A DNA stretch of 64,000 nucleotides from Rhododendron vialii (taxonomy: Eukaryota; Streptophyta; Magnoliopsida; Ericales; Ericaceae). The notes below the pieces were generated by a model. That model searched no databases. It saw nothing but the letters and a program-made list of their open reading frames with translations, and was not told the DNA's origin. Positions 33,701-46,508 of this stretch are shown piece by piece. The stretch lies in the NCBI RefSeq assembly GCF_030253575.1, contig NC_080567.1, positions 38,797,001 to 38,861,000 on the forward strand, in the 5' to 3' direction. Numbering within the stretch: position 1 is the first letter of the stretch; each line of letters starts with the position of its first letter. The translations under genes and the position numbers were made by a program.

Positions 33701-35195
33701 ACCTACATCCAGCAAAAACCACGAAAATATTAAATCAGGTAACAAAAAGTACAAACCTTTGGGCCCCTTCGTTCCTTGGAGAGCTTGAACAAGCAGAGTC
33801 GGCTATATTTCCATCAGAGACGGGAGGAACCTGCAAGAGACCATGAATTTGAAATTTTCAACTGACAGCAGGGAACCAATTCTCGTCTGAAACCGGTTTC
33901 CAATATGCAACCCTTTGAGGTAATGATGCATAATCATGCATTAGCTCAATTGTATGTAAGAACGCAACCAAGTTACTCATTGAACTGGTCCAGAAGAACA
34001 TCAGAGTATGCAATATGAAATGAAGTAACCCTACCCTGATGCAGGGACAGCTAACTTACCTGCACTAGCCGAATTTCGAATGCAGGTCTGTTGGAAGGTT
34101 CATGAGCTAGTAGTAGTAAACGCTTGTGAATGAGAACATCTTCTGCCCTCTCCGCATTCACATCAAGTGCATACCTGCAACGCAGAAGATCAAAATCATC
34201 AACAAAAGAAACCAACTCCTTTTCTTACGGCAGTCATCAAATCAAACAGATAACTGAGACAATTATATGTTTTAGCAAAAGAATGTCAATCCTATCAAGC
34301 AATTCATGAAATCAAAGTACATATACTTGCTGTTGGTACTTTTGCTAAATTGCAATGTAACTATATGGACCCGACTGCGCAACCCAAACCTCCGAAAGAG
34401 GTAGTGCGGCCACACCAGTCACGGCCCCCACTTACCTGCAGGGTACCCACTGGACCCAATGGGGAATCGAACCCCAGACCTTCGGGAGTACTCCCAAAAC
34501 CAGGGCCGAGCAACTGGGGCAACCCCAGGGTGTGTGATTTGAACTTACAACAATCAAAATATGCTAGTGATGACAAAATCAGCCTTTTAAGGCTTTAAGG
34601 AGTACTAGATGAATAAAGATAAATGAGAGAACAACATTTTAACACCAAAAAAATCCAAGAACTAATCAAAGCAAAAAGATTTATGATCTCCATAGAGAAA
34701 ATCAGACAAACCTAAGCAGATAAACACTAAAAAAAGAACTCAGTCTCAAAAAATTACAAAATCACAAACACGTCGTACAAACCAAATGAGAGAGAGAGAA
34801 AATGAGCAGAAAAAAGTGAAACTAAGCCGTGTAACCATGGTATATGAATTGCAAAACAGAATTCACTTTGTAGCACCTTCTATTATTTTCATGATAATCA
34901 AACGCCAGAAAAATGTCATTTTGATTTCTCTTTCATGCATTTTTCAGTTTAATCAAACGGAACCGTAGGAAAAAGAGTGGTTAAGGAAAAGGTAAAGGTA
35001 CCGAGTAGGAAGGCGAGTGAAGTGAGCCCAAAGTTCGTCGTCGAAGCCAGGTTCTTGGGCCTCTTGGTTATTTGATTCTTTGAGCCTACGTAGGACCTCA
35101 TTGTACACCTCTAGCTTCCTTCTCTCTTGCCGATAACTTCCAGGCGACGATTCCACCACTCGGCTACCACAGCTCTCGTTATCTTCCATCACCAT
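27782..35195 (-). CDS. STY46: ACT-domain serine/threonine/tyrosine kinase, STY46 type
   Basis: RAF-like dual-specificity kinase; Arabidopsis STY8/17/46 phosphorylate transit peptides of plastid precursors in the cytosol. Sixteen exons: 35002-35195, 34060-34174, 33757-33830, 33485-33595, 33040-33094, 32015-32125, 30494-30544, 30061-30233, 29872-29979, 29464-29537, 29192-29367, 28973-29068, 28634-28714, 28494-28547, 28002-28136, 27782-27862. All phases close; about 562 aa (STY46 about 575). The start MVMEDNESC matches the family; an upstream in-frame ATG at 35228 is not needed. The ACT domain spans about 165-225 (from [15 protein letters not shown]). The kinase has glycine loop [11 protein letters not shown] near 288, Lys308 in [15 protein letters not shown] with Asp402, DFG at Asp420 and GTYRWMAPE. 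The tail is short and basic ([12 protein letters not shown]). Catalytic residues are intact. STY8 is an alternative closest relative. Confidence 0.96.
30936..31685 (+). mobile_element. Internally deleted Ty1/copia LTR retrotransposon
   Basis: Lies in STY46 intron 6, opposite to the gene. 5' LTR 30936-31107 and 3' LTR 31513-31685 (about 172 bases each, TGTTAAG...ACA) differ at only about ten positions. A 5-base target duplication, cagtg, flanks it (30931-30935 and 31686-31690). A primer-binding site tggtattagagct follows the 5' LTR and a polypurine tract gagggggag precedes the 3' LTR. The 405-base interior keeps the end of the pol RNase H domain ([33 protein letters not shown]). Gag, protease, integrase and reverse transcriptase are absent, so it is non-autonomous. 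Confidence 0.93.
32785..32870 (-). repeat. SINE-like element 3' part, copy 2
   Basis: Reverse-complement relative of 2900-2973, with the same (TTG)n tail, ctagatgggtt and cccgcccataccccc core. It lies in STY46 intron 5. Confidence 0.55.
34355..34550 (-). repeat. tRNA-derived SINE-like element in STY46 intron 1
   Basis: On the minus strand a tRNA-type B box (ggttcgattcc, 34462-34473) is preceded about 35-45 bases upstream by an A-box-like ttgccccagttgctcgg. The segment is much more GC-rich than the surrounding intron. It does not fold into a tRNA that I can recognise, so a tRNA-derived SINE is the best reading. Confidence 0.5.
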
Positions 35196-35364
35196 TGATT
35201 TCAGTGCCAAGAAAATTTTGATTGACAACCAAATCCGAAGGAGTAGAAAAATGACTGAGATGCGGATTTGAGAAAGCTTTTCAAACGTACGTACGTTTTT
35301 CTGTTTTAGTTTTACATACTACTCCGTAGTAGTATACGAGAGGAAACAGGGGAAGTGGTTTTAC

Positions 35365-35410
35365 CTCTCTTTCTCTCTCTACGATTCTCTCTCACTGGGT
35401 CTCTCTGTAG
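35365..35410 (-). promoter_or_regulatory. GA-rich leader/promoter tract upstream of STY46
   Basis: On the gene strand this is an interrupted GA-repeat block about 170-215 bases upstream of the start codon. It is a candidate BBR/BPC binding region. Position relative to the transcription start is unknown. Confidence 0.4.
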
Positions 35411-36122
35411 TCTGTACTGCAGTAGTAGTTATCTTTCGTGATGGTGGGGTCTTGTTTCCGAGAATGTTTCATGGCGTAGTGCGCACCCTCCCTCAGGCCA
35501 ACGTGGATGATTATGCTTATCTCTATGGGTTTATTGTAGGGAGTAATAATTAACTTGACTAGATTAGATTAGATTAGATTAATCCCAATGTTAAATCGGA
35601 GTATCAGACCGACCACCGACTCATATGATAGCGGATAGCCAATCCCTTTTTTTTACTTTTTTTTTAGGTTTTAAGATCCTAAAACCTAAATGAAAAGTTA
35701 GATGATTAGATCGAGCACTTGTAGGTAGCGGATTGAGCTAATTTCTGGAAGGGGCTCTTGAAAACATGTTTTAAATTTAATGAACGATTCGGATTATTTA
35801 TATAGAATCCGTATTAAATCCCACATTACGATCTGTGCGTGAAAAATCTGTGTCATCAGAACTACTGCTTTTTTTACTTGAACAGCTCATGATAGCCCTC
35901 CCACCCAGATTTCAGTGGGCTAGGACAAAACAATGTTGGCTTAAAGAAATCAATCCGGACACAAGGAAATTTTGGTATATCCGGTTTCGATTCTCCATAC
36001 GAGACTTCATTCGCAATCAAGATCTACTGTAAGAACCCTTATGAAGGGGATTGTGATATCCCCTTTTAGTCCGTTGATCCAGCCTTAAGACCTCGTTTGA
36101 AAGGTAAAATGGAGGGGTATTA

Positions 36123-36579
36123 GAGTATCCGCAATGGGAATAATCAAAATCGATAATCAAAATGTGTCACTTCAGCATTTGATTATCCATTTAATTCATA
36201 ATCAAACCTAACAAATTTAATCTTCACATTGGTTATTTTTGTATTTCTATAAAAAAAAATCCCACAATACGTAATGCATCTATGTCCAATTGCAAACGAG
36301 TTCCAATCACGCACCCGACCACACCAAATTATTCGTCTCGATGAGACGATTCTAATGTGAGGTGTTTTTTAATTTTTTTAGTTTTGAATTTGATTATTGG
36401 GTTTGGTTATTGAGTTTTGGTTATTGGTAAAAGTTGTTAAGTTTGGTTATTTAAAGGTCAAAATTTGATGAGTTGCTAAGAGGTTGCTAAGTTTGGTTAT
36501 TACAATGTGAGCACTTTTTTTAGCAAACATTGCTAACTTTAGCAACCTTTTAGTTTTGATTATTACATTGTAGATGCTC
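36123..36579. mobile_element. PIF/Harbinger-like MITE 1 (TTA target duplication)
   Basis: A 457-base AT-rich element flanked by TTA on both sides (36120-36122 and 36580-36582). Inverted ends are gagtatccgcaatgggaata and the reverse complement of the right end, gagcatctacaatgtaata. The interior repeats ggttattgagttttgg-like words and has no coding capacity. Confidence 0.7.
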
Positions 36580-36587
36580 TTAACTAA

Positions 36588-37393
36588 GGTCATCCACAGT
36601 GGTATAATCAAATGCCAATTGTTTTTAAAGTTAACAATGTTGGTGCAAAAGATTATTCACAATGGTATAATCAAACTTAGCAACATTCTTAGAAATAATC
36701 AAATTTTGGGCTTTGCATAATCAAAATTAACAACCTTTTTCAATAATCAAAATTTGTGGATCCTACACCACATAAGTTAACTAGTTCCAAAATTTGTATA
36801 CACACGTGTTTTAACTAGTATTTTCTTCTTCCCTTCTTCGCCCACTATTTTTTTTTTTTTGGTTAAAAAAATAAAATTGAAGAATAAAAATTTTATGTAG
36901 CCAAGCTTTTTCAAATTTTATGTAGCCAAGCTTTTTCGCTATTCTATATTTTTTTCATTTCGCCAACAAACTATTTCTCTTTCTTTTCCTCCAAAAGTGA
37001 AACTCATATCTCTCGATCATCTACAATTCAATCCATCGTCGCCAGATTAAGGTGTTTCACTTTTCTTTCCTGTTTCTACTACCCACCCCCGAAAAAAAAA
37101 GAAAGAAAAAATCATAATAGGAGAGAAGGAAGTCACCGATTTTTTTTTTTAAAATTAAGAGAGAGAATCGATATATTTTAACTCATAAAAAACGTAAATG
37201 GAGGGAAGTGAATGACGGAAAACAGGGGGGAGAGAGAATGAAATTGTAGTGGACCCCATATTTTAATTATGGACTAGAAATGACTATAATGAAGCTTAAC
37301 ATTGTTAAGCTTAGCAACCTCTTAAGTGAATAATCAAAAGCTGATGTGTCAACTTTTCGTTATCTTTTTTTAATTATACCACTGTGGATGGCC
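36588..37393. mobile_element. PIF/Harbinger-like MITE 2 (TAA target duplication)
   Basis: An 806-base element flanked by TAA (36585-36587 and 37394-37396). Inverted ends are ggtcatccacagtggtataa and the reverse complement of the right end, ggccatccacagtggtataa. It begins only five bases after the TTA duplication of MITE 1. The interior contains a direct repeat of ttttatgtagccaagctttt near 36889-36932. Confidence 0.75.
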
Positions 37394-39154
37394 TAAGCTT
37401 CGGATTCTATTGTATCCCCTAATACTCCTGGAAGGAGTCCAGGAGTATTATTTATGGGGAGGTTTTGGGGTATTATTACATAATATCCCCGAATAATACA
37501 TTCTCTCTTCCATTTCAACTACAAAATAACTTTATCCTTCCATTTTATCCCTCATCCAAACCAAGTACTATTTAATCCACCCGGCACATCAATATGGGTT
37601 CACCCTTCTTACATAATACCCCCTATTATTTTATCTCCCTTCATAACTAATACTCCAAATTCTTATCCCGTATTCAAATGGCCCCAAGTGATTGGAACGA
37701 AAAACTCGGTTTGATTTGGTTTACTCTAATCTTTTTACTCTATTTATACATCTTTCCTTCTTTTCAATCTGTCCTTTTTCTCTAACTGTTTCCTGTTTAA
37801 AGGAAAAGAGCCTTTTAATAGTTTTTCCTAGTGCTTGCCAGCTCCATTCCTTGGAGGGAATGCACATAAATATGGAGCTATGATGTAGTACTTGCATATA
37901 AATGATGAGTTTAATTTATCTCTAAAGTGTAAAAGAGATAAGGTCGAGTCTGCAAAAACTTACTTTCCTTTCTTTCACAAAGCTCTTATTTTTGTATAAA
38001 GTGTGTATTTTGGGGAAAAGAAGTTAGGGTATCCTTATTGGTATTCAACAACCAATGTGCCCTTTCAAAAATGAAAAAAGGAAGATAAAAAAATAAAAAA
38101 TAAAAATTGTGCGGACCACCATTTTTCTGGCTAAAAATCCTCTATATTGGATTGGGAGCTACTTCGAAGGTTGAAGCAAAATGTTAGTGGGAATTCCACC
38201 ACCTATTTGGAAAGGAATTAAAAAAAAAAGAAAAAAACTTTCATTTGAAGACCATATTGATCATTGACAACAAAAGTTGAGATACTATTGTTTGAGAAAA
38301 CCATTCCCTTGACCAAGTCCAAATTCATGTCTGAGGGCATGCTATAACATAATCAAGGTGATGCAATTGCGGTGGGGTAGATTTTTACCATAGAGAACAA
38401 AACTCTTTGCATGTATTGATTGCAGCTTTTTACTCACTATTCAAGATACCCACGTTTGGAATGACGTGCCCTTTATAATTGCGTAATTGATATCCTGACT
38501 TGATCGAGAATACTCGTTTCAATCGTTTATGTCCCTTATTAATGAGATATCAGTTTCTAAGAGTATAGACCTCACATGATTTTGTGACAGAGAAGAGTTT
38601 TGGGACACCGTTGCCCTGACCATTGAATAATTATTCCACGATCAACCTAGCACGTCGGTAAAAAAAAGAAAGACTCACTGTGTCATTACTTGAAAATCAG
38701 TAGAAGAAAAGCTAATTTCCCGTCTTAATAAAACCTACTAGTATTAATTGAGCCACGTACTAAGGAATGAGGAATCACAAGCAAATAACAGAACTTTGCA
38801 ACAACTAAAGATTCCTTTTTCTACGGTCACGATGTTTTGATTGTGGTCACACCACTCCCATTTGTCTGTAAACGTGTGCGCAACATTATTATTATTATTA
38901 TTTTTATTCGTATGCGAAACATGTTTGATCAAGTAAGTATGAGAGACCTAGTAAATGATCATCGTTCACGATGTTGCATATTTGAATTCAATGGAGGCTA
39001 AAATATTATTGACCTTAAGATCACTGGAGGGTTTGTTCCGTTATTAACTTTAAGATTTCGCAATTAATCGAGATATGTGTGAAGGTCAATTACTAAGAAA
39101 AAGTATGCGCAACAAATTCATGAACAAAATGTGAACGACAGATGAGGAGAGAGG

Positions 39155-39156
<2 letters not shown>

Positions 39157-39185
<29 letters not shown>
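39157..39185. repeat. (GA)n microsatellite
   Basis: About 14 GA units in the gene-free region. Confidence 0.9.
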
Positions 39186-39187
<2 letters not shown>

Positions 39188-40584
39188 GTTTAGAAATACT
39201 GATGAATGATGCAGGCATGTAAGGTGGAGAATGAGTACAGGATTGATAAGAGCATGACATTTCAATGTCGTCAATGATATTATTAAAGAAAACGTGCCCA
39301 CTACGCTCGCATTACGTTACGGCTAATCCTAGTATTTCTCATCATGTGTTAAACATTCACAGCACATTTGGACGGTGAGAATGAGTGAGATAAAAAAGTA
39401 GAGCCATTTCTCACAAAATTTCACCATTTTTGGTGAGATTGGTGAGAAAAGGGAGTAGCTAATCAAAACATTTTTTATTTTGTACTTTTCTATCTATTTC
39501 TCACCAAAATAATCAATCCAAATGAGTGATTTGGCTAAAAATCAAAATCTTTTCTTTTCATTTCTCTTGAAATCACACAATCCAAAGGGACTGTAAAAGC
39601 GTGGATCTAGTAAGTGATAGTAATAAACTAGTATCGAGTTTGACAATCAATGTGAGTGAATATATTATGTTAACTACGAATGATTTAGAAAGTACAGTAT
39701 TATAATAGCAAATGGTATCATAATCTCAAATTCAATGTTGTTGGTCTACTGGAAATCGTTAATTACCACATCCAAAACCAATCCGGAGGAGAAGGCCCTA
39801 CTCCTCGCGATATGCACGGCTGTTTGACCTAAATTAAGGGCGCATTTTCACTAAAATTTTTGGACTAGAAGTTATTGCAATTTTTTTCATGTTGTTTATA
39901 TTAACCCCACAACTTATTCTTCTTCATTTTTCCCTTTATTTTTCTCCTCTAATTTTTCCTTTAACCCCCACATACCATCTACAACTTTTCTGGGTTAGTA
40001 AAAAGAATTTCACATTTTTGAACAAGAAGAAATTTTTCATAACTTATTGGTTAGCGGAAACGGCCCCCTAAATAACTGTTATCCGGAACGGAATAATCCT
40101 GTTGGAGGCGGCTTCTCTGCAGTTGGACTGCAGAGAGTCCCTTCAGTTGCATCATAGCCATTCATCTTTTCATTTAACGGTCCAGATTTTTAAAAACTTT
40201 TTTTGGAAAAAAGTTTAACTTTTCCCCGAAAAAGTTTTGTTTTCATCTCGACCGTTAAAAATACTATCCGAAGGTTGCGAGCGATCACTTGGACCGCACC
40301 CATGCAATCCAAACATGGACCGCAGTTAAGCCTAATTCAATCCTGTTTTGGTCTAACCTAAGCAATAAAACATCACAATAAATATGAATTTCATGAATAA
40401 GTAATGAAACTGTTGCGAGTAGAAATTTCAGTGCTATAAAACATTGCAAGTAGGAATGAACGTGTACCGACTACCAATCAGGGTTTCGGCCTATTTTGGT
40501 ACTCCTGAAGGCAATTGGTGACACGACATCACAAGATTTTTGACGAGATGATGATGACATTCTAATTCAAATTTTCAGTGCCAG

Positions 40585-40782
40585 GTGAGTACTGCATGGT
40601 GTCCACTCGGCACATTTGAGCCATTCGATGCGGTTTTGGACGGCTCAGATTTGGAGAGAGAAAATGAGAGAGAAAGAGGAAAGTGAGGAGAGAGAGAGTT
40701 TCAAATCTGAGTCGTCAAAAAGTGCATCGGACGGTTTGAAAATGCCCAATAAACACCACGTGAAATATACTCACCGGGCATT
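40585..40782. mobile_element. Foldback MITE, about 200 bases
   Basis: The left arm (gtgagtactgcatggtgtcc, then ttcgatgcggttttggacgg and ctcagattt) pairs imperfectly with the right arm read in reverse (gtgagtatatttcacgtggt, then cgtccgatgcactttttgac and ctcagattt). A short GA-rich loop separates the arms. It resembles the foldback at 3745-3932 in its cacgtggtg ends. Confidence 0.55.
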
Positions 40783-41628
40783 GAAAAATTTCTCCTAGAG
40801 CAGGCCAGCAGGGGGGATAGTAACAGTACGTAGTAGAGCTAATCCGAATAAAGGGAGGGTCGGATCCTGAAAGGGTGGGGCAGAAGTGGCCTTTGGAGTT
40901 CACCAAAGGTCGGTTTGGAATCCGGAAAATTTTGATCACCCCAATCCTATAGGAATAGGATTTTCGAACATTAGTAGTAGTAAAATATAGTACTATTCAA
41001 AGCCGGGACCTTTTTTTCACTTGTCCGTACCCTTTTTTCCCGGGGGTAATAAAGTGAGCCGGTGAATTGGACTAATCTCTTCAGTCCCTTATAGCCATTT
41101 TCACGTATTTGCGTGAGTAAAGTGGCCCCATGGACAAATTGATTAACCACTACGACACCATCTTGGTTATTTGTTATACTCTTTATAATCAGGAAATGCA
41201 AAAAGAGCAGAGAGAACATGGGCAAGAAAGATGCTTGTCCCTCTCAACGCAGAGATTAGTGGAGTGGGAGTAGTACTACTACAGTATTTATTTAGCCCCT
41301 CAAATAGTCCGCCCTCGCAAAATTACATCGGACCAATACAATATTAGAAGGTGGAACTCTCAAAGTTTTTATGAGAAGAGTACTTTATTTCTCACTCTGA
41401 TAGCATGTAACACTAGGGTTCTCCCCTACTTCTTGAATTTGTTGTTGAGAGAAAAATTATGGACATTCTGCTACGCAAAAATTACTCATTTCGTTTGTGA
41501 TAATTGTATTGTGCGTAACAAATTGAAAATGAAAAAACACACATACCGTCCCATGTAACTTCACATTTCACAATAAGATAAGAAACCAATTATTGAATTT
41601 AGAATCTTCTTGAAATCATTGAATGTGG

Positions 41629-41629
<1 letters not shown>

Positions 41630-41676
<47 letters not shown>
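41630..41676. repeat. (CT)n microsatellite
   Basis: About 23 CT units in the gene-free region. Confidence 0.95.
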
Positions 41677-41679
<3 letters not shown>

Positions 41680-42285
41680 AATGCAAGCATGATCTTATAT
41701 ACAACCACCACCAGCTATGTGTATCATTTCCATAATAAGATTTTTTTTTAAATTTCCAAAGTAATTCTCCGTTACTCTTCCTCACCATGAACTACAAATT
41801 TTAAGGACATACTGTAAAAGAGTTCCATAAGAGGAAAAAGGAGTTGCAAAAAACCATTGTGCAACGAATTCTCTCTCAACCCAATTAATTGTGTGGTTGT
41901 GTTGTCCGCTTTTGGCCCAACTCACCCAGTTGTGTGTGGTTGCCTTGTCCGGTTTAGGCCCAACTCATGAATTGAGCTCTCTGTGTGTGAGTGCACGCAA
42001 GCGCACCGGAGACAACCCCCCTCTACTCGTCAAAATCTCCTTTACTTGGGTGAAGGCAAGATTTGACTAGTGTCAATGACAGGACCATTAACCGCAAGAT
42101 CAAAGAGATCGTAGCCTCTCCAATCCAAGTTTTGGACCAGGGAAAACTGTCCAAATCTGAACTATATATTGAGAGAACCAAATGTTCGAATCTGCTTAGG
42201 AATTCTTCGTGCGAAGCATTCAATTCTTCACATCGAAGAGTCTTTAAACAGATCCAAACCATTTATTGTTGTATTAGATGGTTAA

Positions 42286-42402
42286 TATTTCGACGGTCTC
42301 CTCCACTACAAAACATGGATTGCAGAGGATCCACTTCCAAGATATTTCGACGGTCTCGTCTTCTCCAGTACAAAACATAGACCGCAGAGGATCTACTTCC
42401 AA
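42286..42402. repeat. Tandem duplication, 57-60-base unit
   Basis: Two adjacent copies start with atttcgacggtctc and end with acttccaagat, with small changes. They lie beyond the FBL10 3' end. Confidence 0.75.
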
Positions 42403-42783
42403 GATCAAATGGCACATTGAAATTGTTGGGTTGTGTACTTTTGTATTCCTTGTCTCTCTCAAAGAAAAGAGAAGCTCCAACATCATTATTTTTCGAGAAA
42501 AATAAAGAACACAATCCAAGTTCCAGCGATGACCAAGTTCAAATTTCCAAGTATTTGAGAACTCTAACAAACAGACCATTCTGTAAAATACATGTTAATA
42601 GATGAACACTTGGTAGTTGTTACAACCATAATGAAGAAATTTGCGGGAGAAATTGAGACAACATTACTGCTTAGAGTCAGTCAGTAGAGTATGTTCACAA
42701 CTAAGGCAAGCTTAATTACAACAGTTACACAACAACGAGAACGTAAAAGTAATGCAGAGACACAAATACGAATATCATGCAAA

Positions 42784-45700
42784 TCAACCCACCAACTCGG
42801 CAACATTTTCAACCTCCTCCATCTCCTCATCATCACCACTCTCGTCGTTTTCACCTTCAAGAAGCCACTGCTCCAGCTCATCCACTTCTTCGTAGTCATG
42901 CATGTACGTTCCATCAGAGGTATCCCATTGGCCAGCACCCAACTCCTCACCCCGACAAGCCACACGCAAGAACGGCCTACTTCTAGCTAAAGCATCCACC
43001 AAATCTCTATTCACACTTCCAGTAACTCCCAACCATCTCAGCCTAGGAAAATAAGGCTTCTTCAACCATCGAAATGCAAGCTGCGTAAGCCCACCACAGT
43101 TGTACAGATCCAACAATTTCAACGTACTTCCGCGGCACCAATCCTCGTGAACTTGCATCGAAGCTAATGTAATAACTGAATTATCACCAATAAGTGGACA
43201 TTGTCGCATTCGGAGCTCAGTAATTGGAACTCTACTTCTCGCAAGTAACAAAACACCAGCATCAGAAAGGTTGGGAAGATTTGATAGGTCCAGCTCTTGA
43301 AGCTCCAGTGAAGAAGAACCATCAAACAAAGAAGAGATGAACTTGTCTGTAAGTCTCTTGCAACCTCTGACGGACAAGGAAATTAGTGAACTTATCACCC
43401 CTTGTTTCAAGTATGACAACCCTAAATCGCTTATGTCAGAACCGTCTAATAGTAGAGTCTTTAATTTAGTAAGGGTGCCAATGGCTCTAAGGGATTCATC
43501 CCCAAGGCTCCTACAGTCCCTCAAATCAAGGAAAGTAAGATCCATGTTGGATGATAAACGCACGACCCCATGGTTTGTCAAGAGATTACACCATCTTAAG
43601 CTCACATGTGTCAGAGAAAGTGAAGTTGCAGAGATATCGTGGAATACAAGATCAGTTAGTTGGGTACCATGGGAAACCCTAAACTTGTACAACTTTGAGC
43701 AAGAATGTAAGATCGTCTTGAAACCTGTATCCGTAACACGACAAAAGCCTCCAAGACATATACTTTCCATGCTTGAGCATCTGTCAGCCATCAAGAGGAC
43801 ACCAAGATCATTAACTCTCTTAAAGCAAGTGGCAACAAACTCCTGGCTTCGGACTAAGGAAAGATGTTTTAATTTCCCATGTGGATTAATCTGCTGAAGG
43901 CCGGAGTTGGTGAGATCAAATGCAGCCGTGGGTTCTATTATTGGTGCATCTCGGAGGTCCAAATGTGTTAATGAGTTGAGATTTTTAGATATTGTTTTAA
44001 CCATTGTGTCTGTAATGTAGTCTACAGAAAGACACAATTTGCCAATACTAGGCAATATGGAGGTCCTCGTGTGATTTGGAGACTGGTGGTGCGCACCAGG
44101 GGCGGTGAGAAGTTCGGTCACCATTAAAGATGAAACATATCCAATTTCAAGAGAAACGAGTTTTGCACAAGCCAAAGCCCAGATACGAGCAAAACTATCA
44201 CGAACAAATGTTGAGACATCAAACATGAGAATCAGTGTCTGCAACAAATAAAATTAAATCACCATATTGAAAGAATAAATAAAATTAAAACCGAAAGGGA
44301 AAACAACAAGAAGAAGAGTCAAGGAATTTGCATGACATAAATATTGCAGAGAGGCGTCTCCCACACAAATGTTGGGTAAGGCATATATGCTAAGTCAATA
44401 TGTACGCTATTCTTCAATTAGACATGCAAAAGGTGTGGTCCTTTTTCAGTATATAATCCCATGAATTCCAGACACTAAATCCCGAGATTCATAGGCTATG
44501 TTAGGAGAAGTGTCAACCACCATAAGTAATCTACAGCTTCAGCATTCTCAGGCAAGAGGCAACTGACCAAGGCAGAGGCGATGCCAATCACAAACTTAAC
44601 AGGGTGACACAATTGGTTGGACAAAAAAATGCATTGATTGATGTTTCTTTAACGCATTAGTGCCTTAGTGGTAAAAAAATATAACGCATGACCAATTTAT
44701 ACTGTACAATTCAATTCGACATTGAACATTCAATGGGTTATCTATAGACATCTAACAGATAGCTCTTTATACATATTGATGACTTAAAATTTTCTTGTGC
44801 TGCATTCTTTACACATTACTTTTACAATTTCCTACAACCATCTGCCTTATGAAGCTCACTTTTCTCTTCCGTCCTTTCCTGAAACCCAACAATTGACCCC
44901 ATTAGTGTAAACTTCTAGAGTCCCCATTGTCCATAGGTCCTGGGTGTTAAAGCTTTTCAACTGACATCACGTCTTTCGGTTATTGAGAAAAAATCAAATT
45001 TAGTAGGTACTCAGAAACTTAAAGCCTGTTAAGTTTTTCTTTACAACGAAAGAAGTAATCAATATATATTTTTCCTCTTTTATGTTCTTTGAGGTGTACT
45101 ACTGAAATAGTACTTCACATCTCAAACTTGAAAACATTTTGGTCAAGTTTTTTCAAATTTCTAAGGATACTTTTAGTTCATTAGGGACATCTTATTTCGA
45201 CTTATTATATCCTTATATGTGAAGTATTACTATTACCTTCTTACTGCATACAGCTTTTCATGTATTCAATTCCTCATCCTTTAAAACTACAATAGAAACA
45301 ACATAGCTGCATCCCCTGAAAAAAGTGGGCAGTGATTTGCTTGTTTCACCGGATGGCCCCAGCCCCCAGGTAATTCGGCAAGATCAATTCCTCAAGTTCG
45401 GGTACAAAGAAAACTGGTGACTACAATAGAGCTCCACTATTAAGGTGTGTATTGGCAATCTCTACCAAGCACTCAACTTTTTTGTTCAACCGGTTTACAA
45501 ATACATCAACAAGAATAGTTGCTTCTAGGCCATGCATATTCCCCATTCCTAAGATGTCTTCTACAATCTACAATGATCAGTGGACCTGGCCTTTTACTCC
45601 TCTTATTCCCCATATCAGCCTAGTTGTCCTAATCATGATGAAGTTGAATGGTCTGTATCCTGTACTCGCAATTATAATGCTGCAAGTACTTTGAATTCTA

Positions 45701-46448
45701 ATACAATTCCTGTGCTATAAGTTCCCTGGCATAAACTTGTTTGGTTTCCTGAGTCCATTCCTAGGGACAATGGAAAAAGGTAATTGTAAATCAAGATCAT
45801 CGTTGTCAAATCTTTGAGCCGACAAACTCCTTGGAAATCTTTGACCAAACTAATTCCTATGCATCTTTATTCAGAAAAAAGAAACACTTGAAGATAATAT
45901 AAAGACCACTTTCTGTTTGAAAGACATATTGTAACTATTGTTCGCTAATCTTATTGATGGAATAAACCATCACGATTTCTAATGCTAGATAACATAACCA
46001 TTCGTTATTCTGTTTTTCCTCTAATTATCTCAGTTCTAGGTTGGCTCATGACTTCTTGGAAACATGAGTACTTTCGTGACCGATTAACCATTATTCGTTA
46101 GGAATCATTCCAATAGCATTCAATGTATCATTTCTAGTAATGAAAATCTTACTTCTAATTCAGTGCAACCATTTAGCAACTCCTCTAGATCAGACACATG
46201 GATTGATCTCCCTCTTTTTTCTGCCACAGCACTCAAGTACAGAGACCTGAAGAAAAAAAGTAGATGCACAAAACTAATAACAATATCACTTGGCACAGAC
46301 TTAGCAAAAAATAAAATAAAAAATCAGTTGGCAGAGGATATAAACATAACAGATCAAGCCCTACACAATTCAGAATTAACAATCCAGACCAACATGCAAT
46401 TTCTTCACGTAGGAAAAAAAACTAATCATAATAATTGTATAACAACTG

Positions 46449-46508
<60 letters not shown>

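Larger units (their letters stand above)
35196..42783. other. Gene-free repeat-rich intergenic region
   Basis: Between the STY46 start and FBL10 stop. The left end holds the STY46 promoter and leader; the right end, to roughly 42650, is probably FBL10 3' flank. The rest is AT-rich and filled with MITE-sized elements (listed separately), (GA/CT)n tracts and short ORFs without recognisable similarity. A possible further small inverted-end element with TAA flanks lies at about 39838-40068. I can support no gene here. Confidence 0.6.

Noticed and set aside
34461-34475. tRNA gene at the B-box-like sequence
   Set aside because: I could not fold a cloverleaf or find an acceptor stem; better explained as a tRNA-derived SINE.
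41630-41676. CRISPR-like or satellite array
   Set aside because: Simple CT dinucleotide repeat; no spacers, and the genome is plant nuclear.
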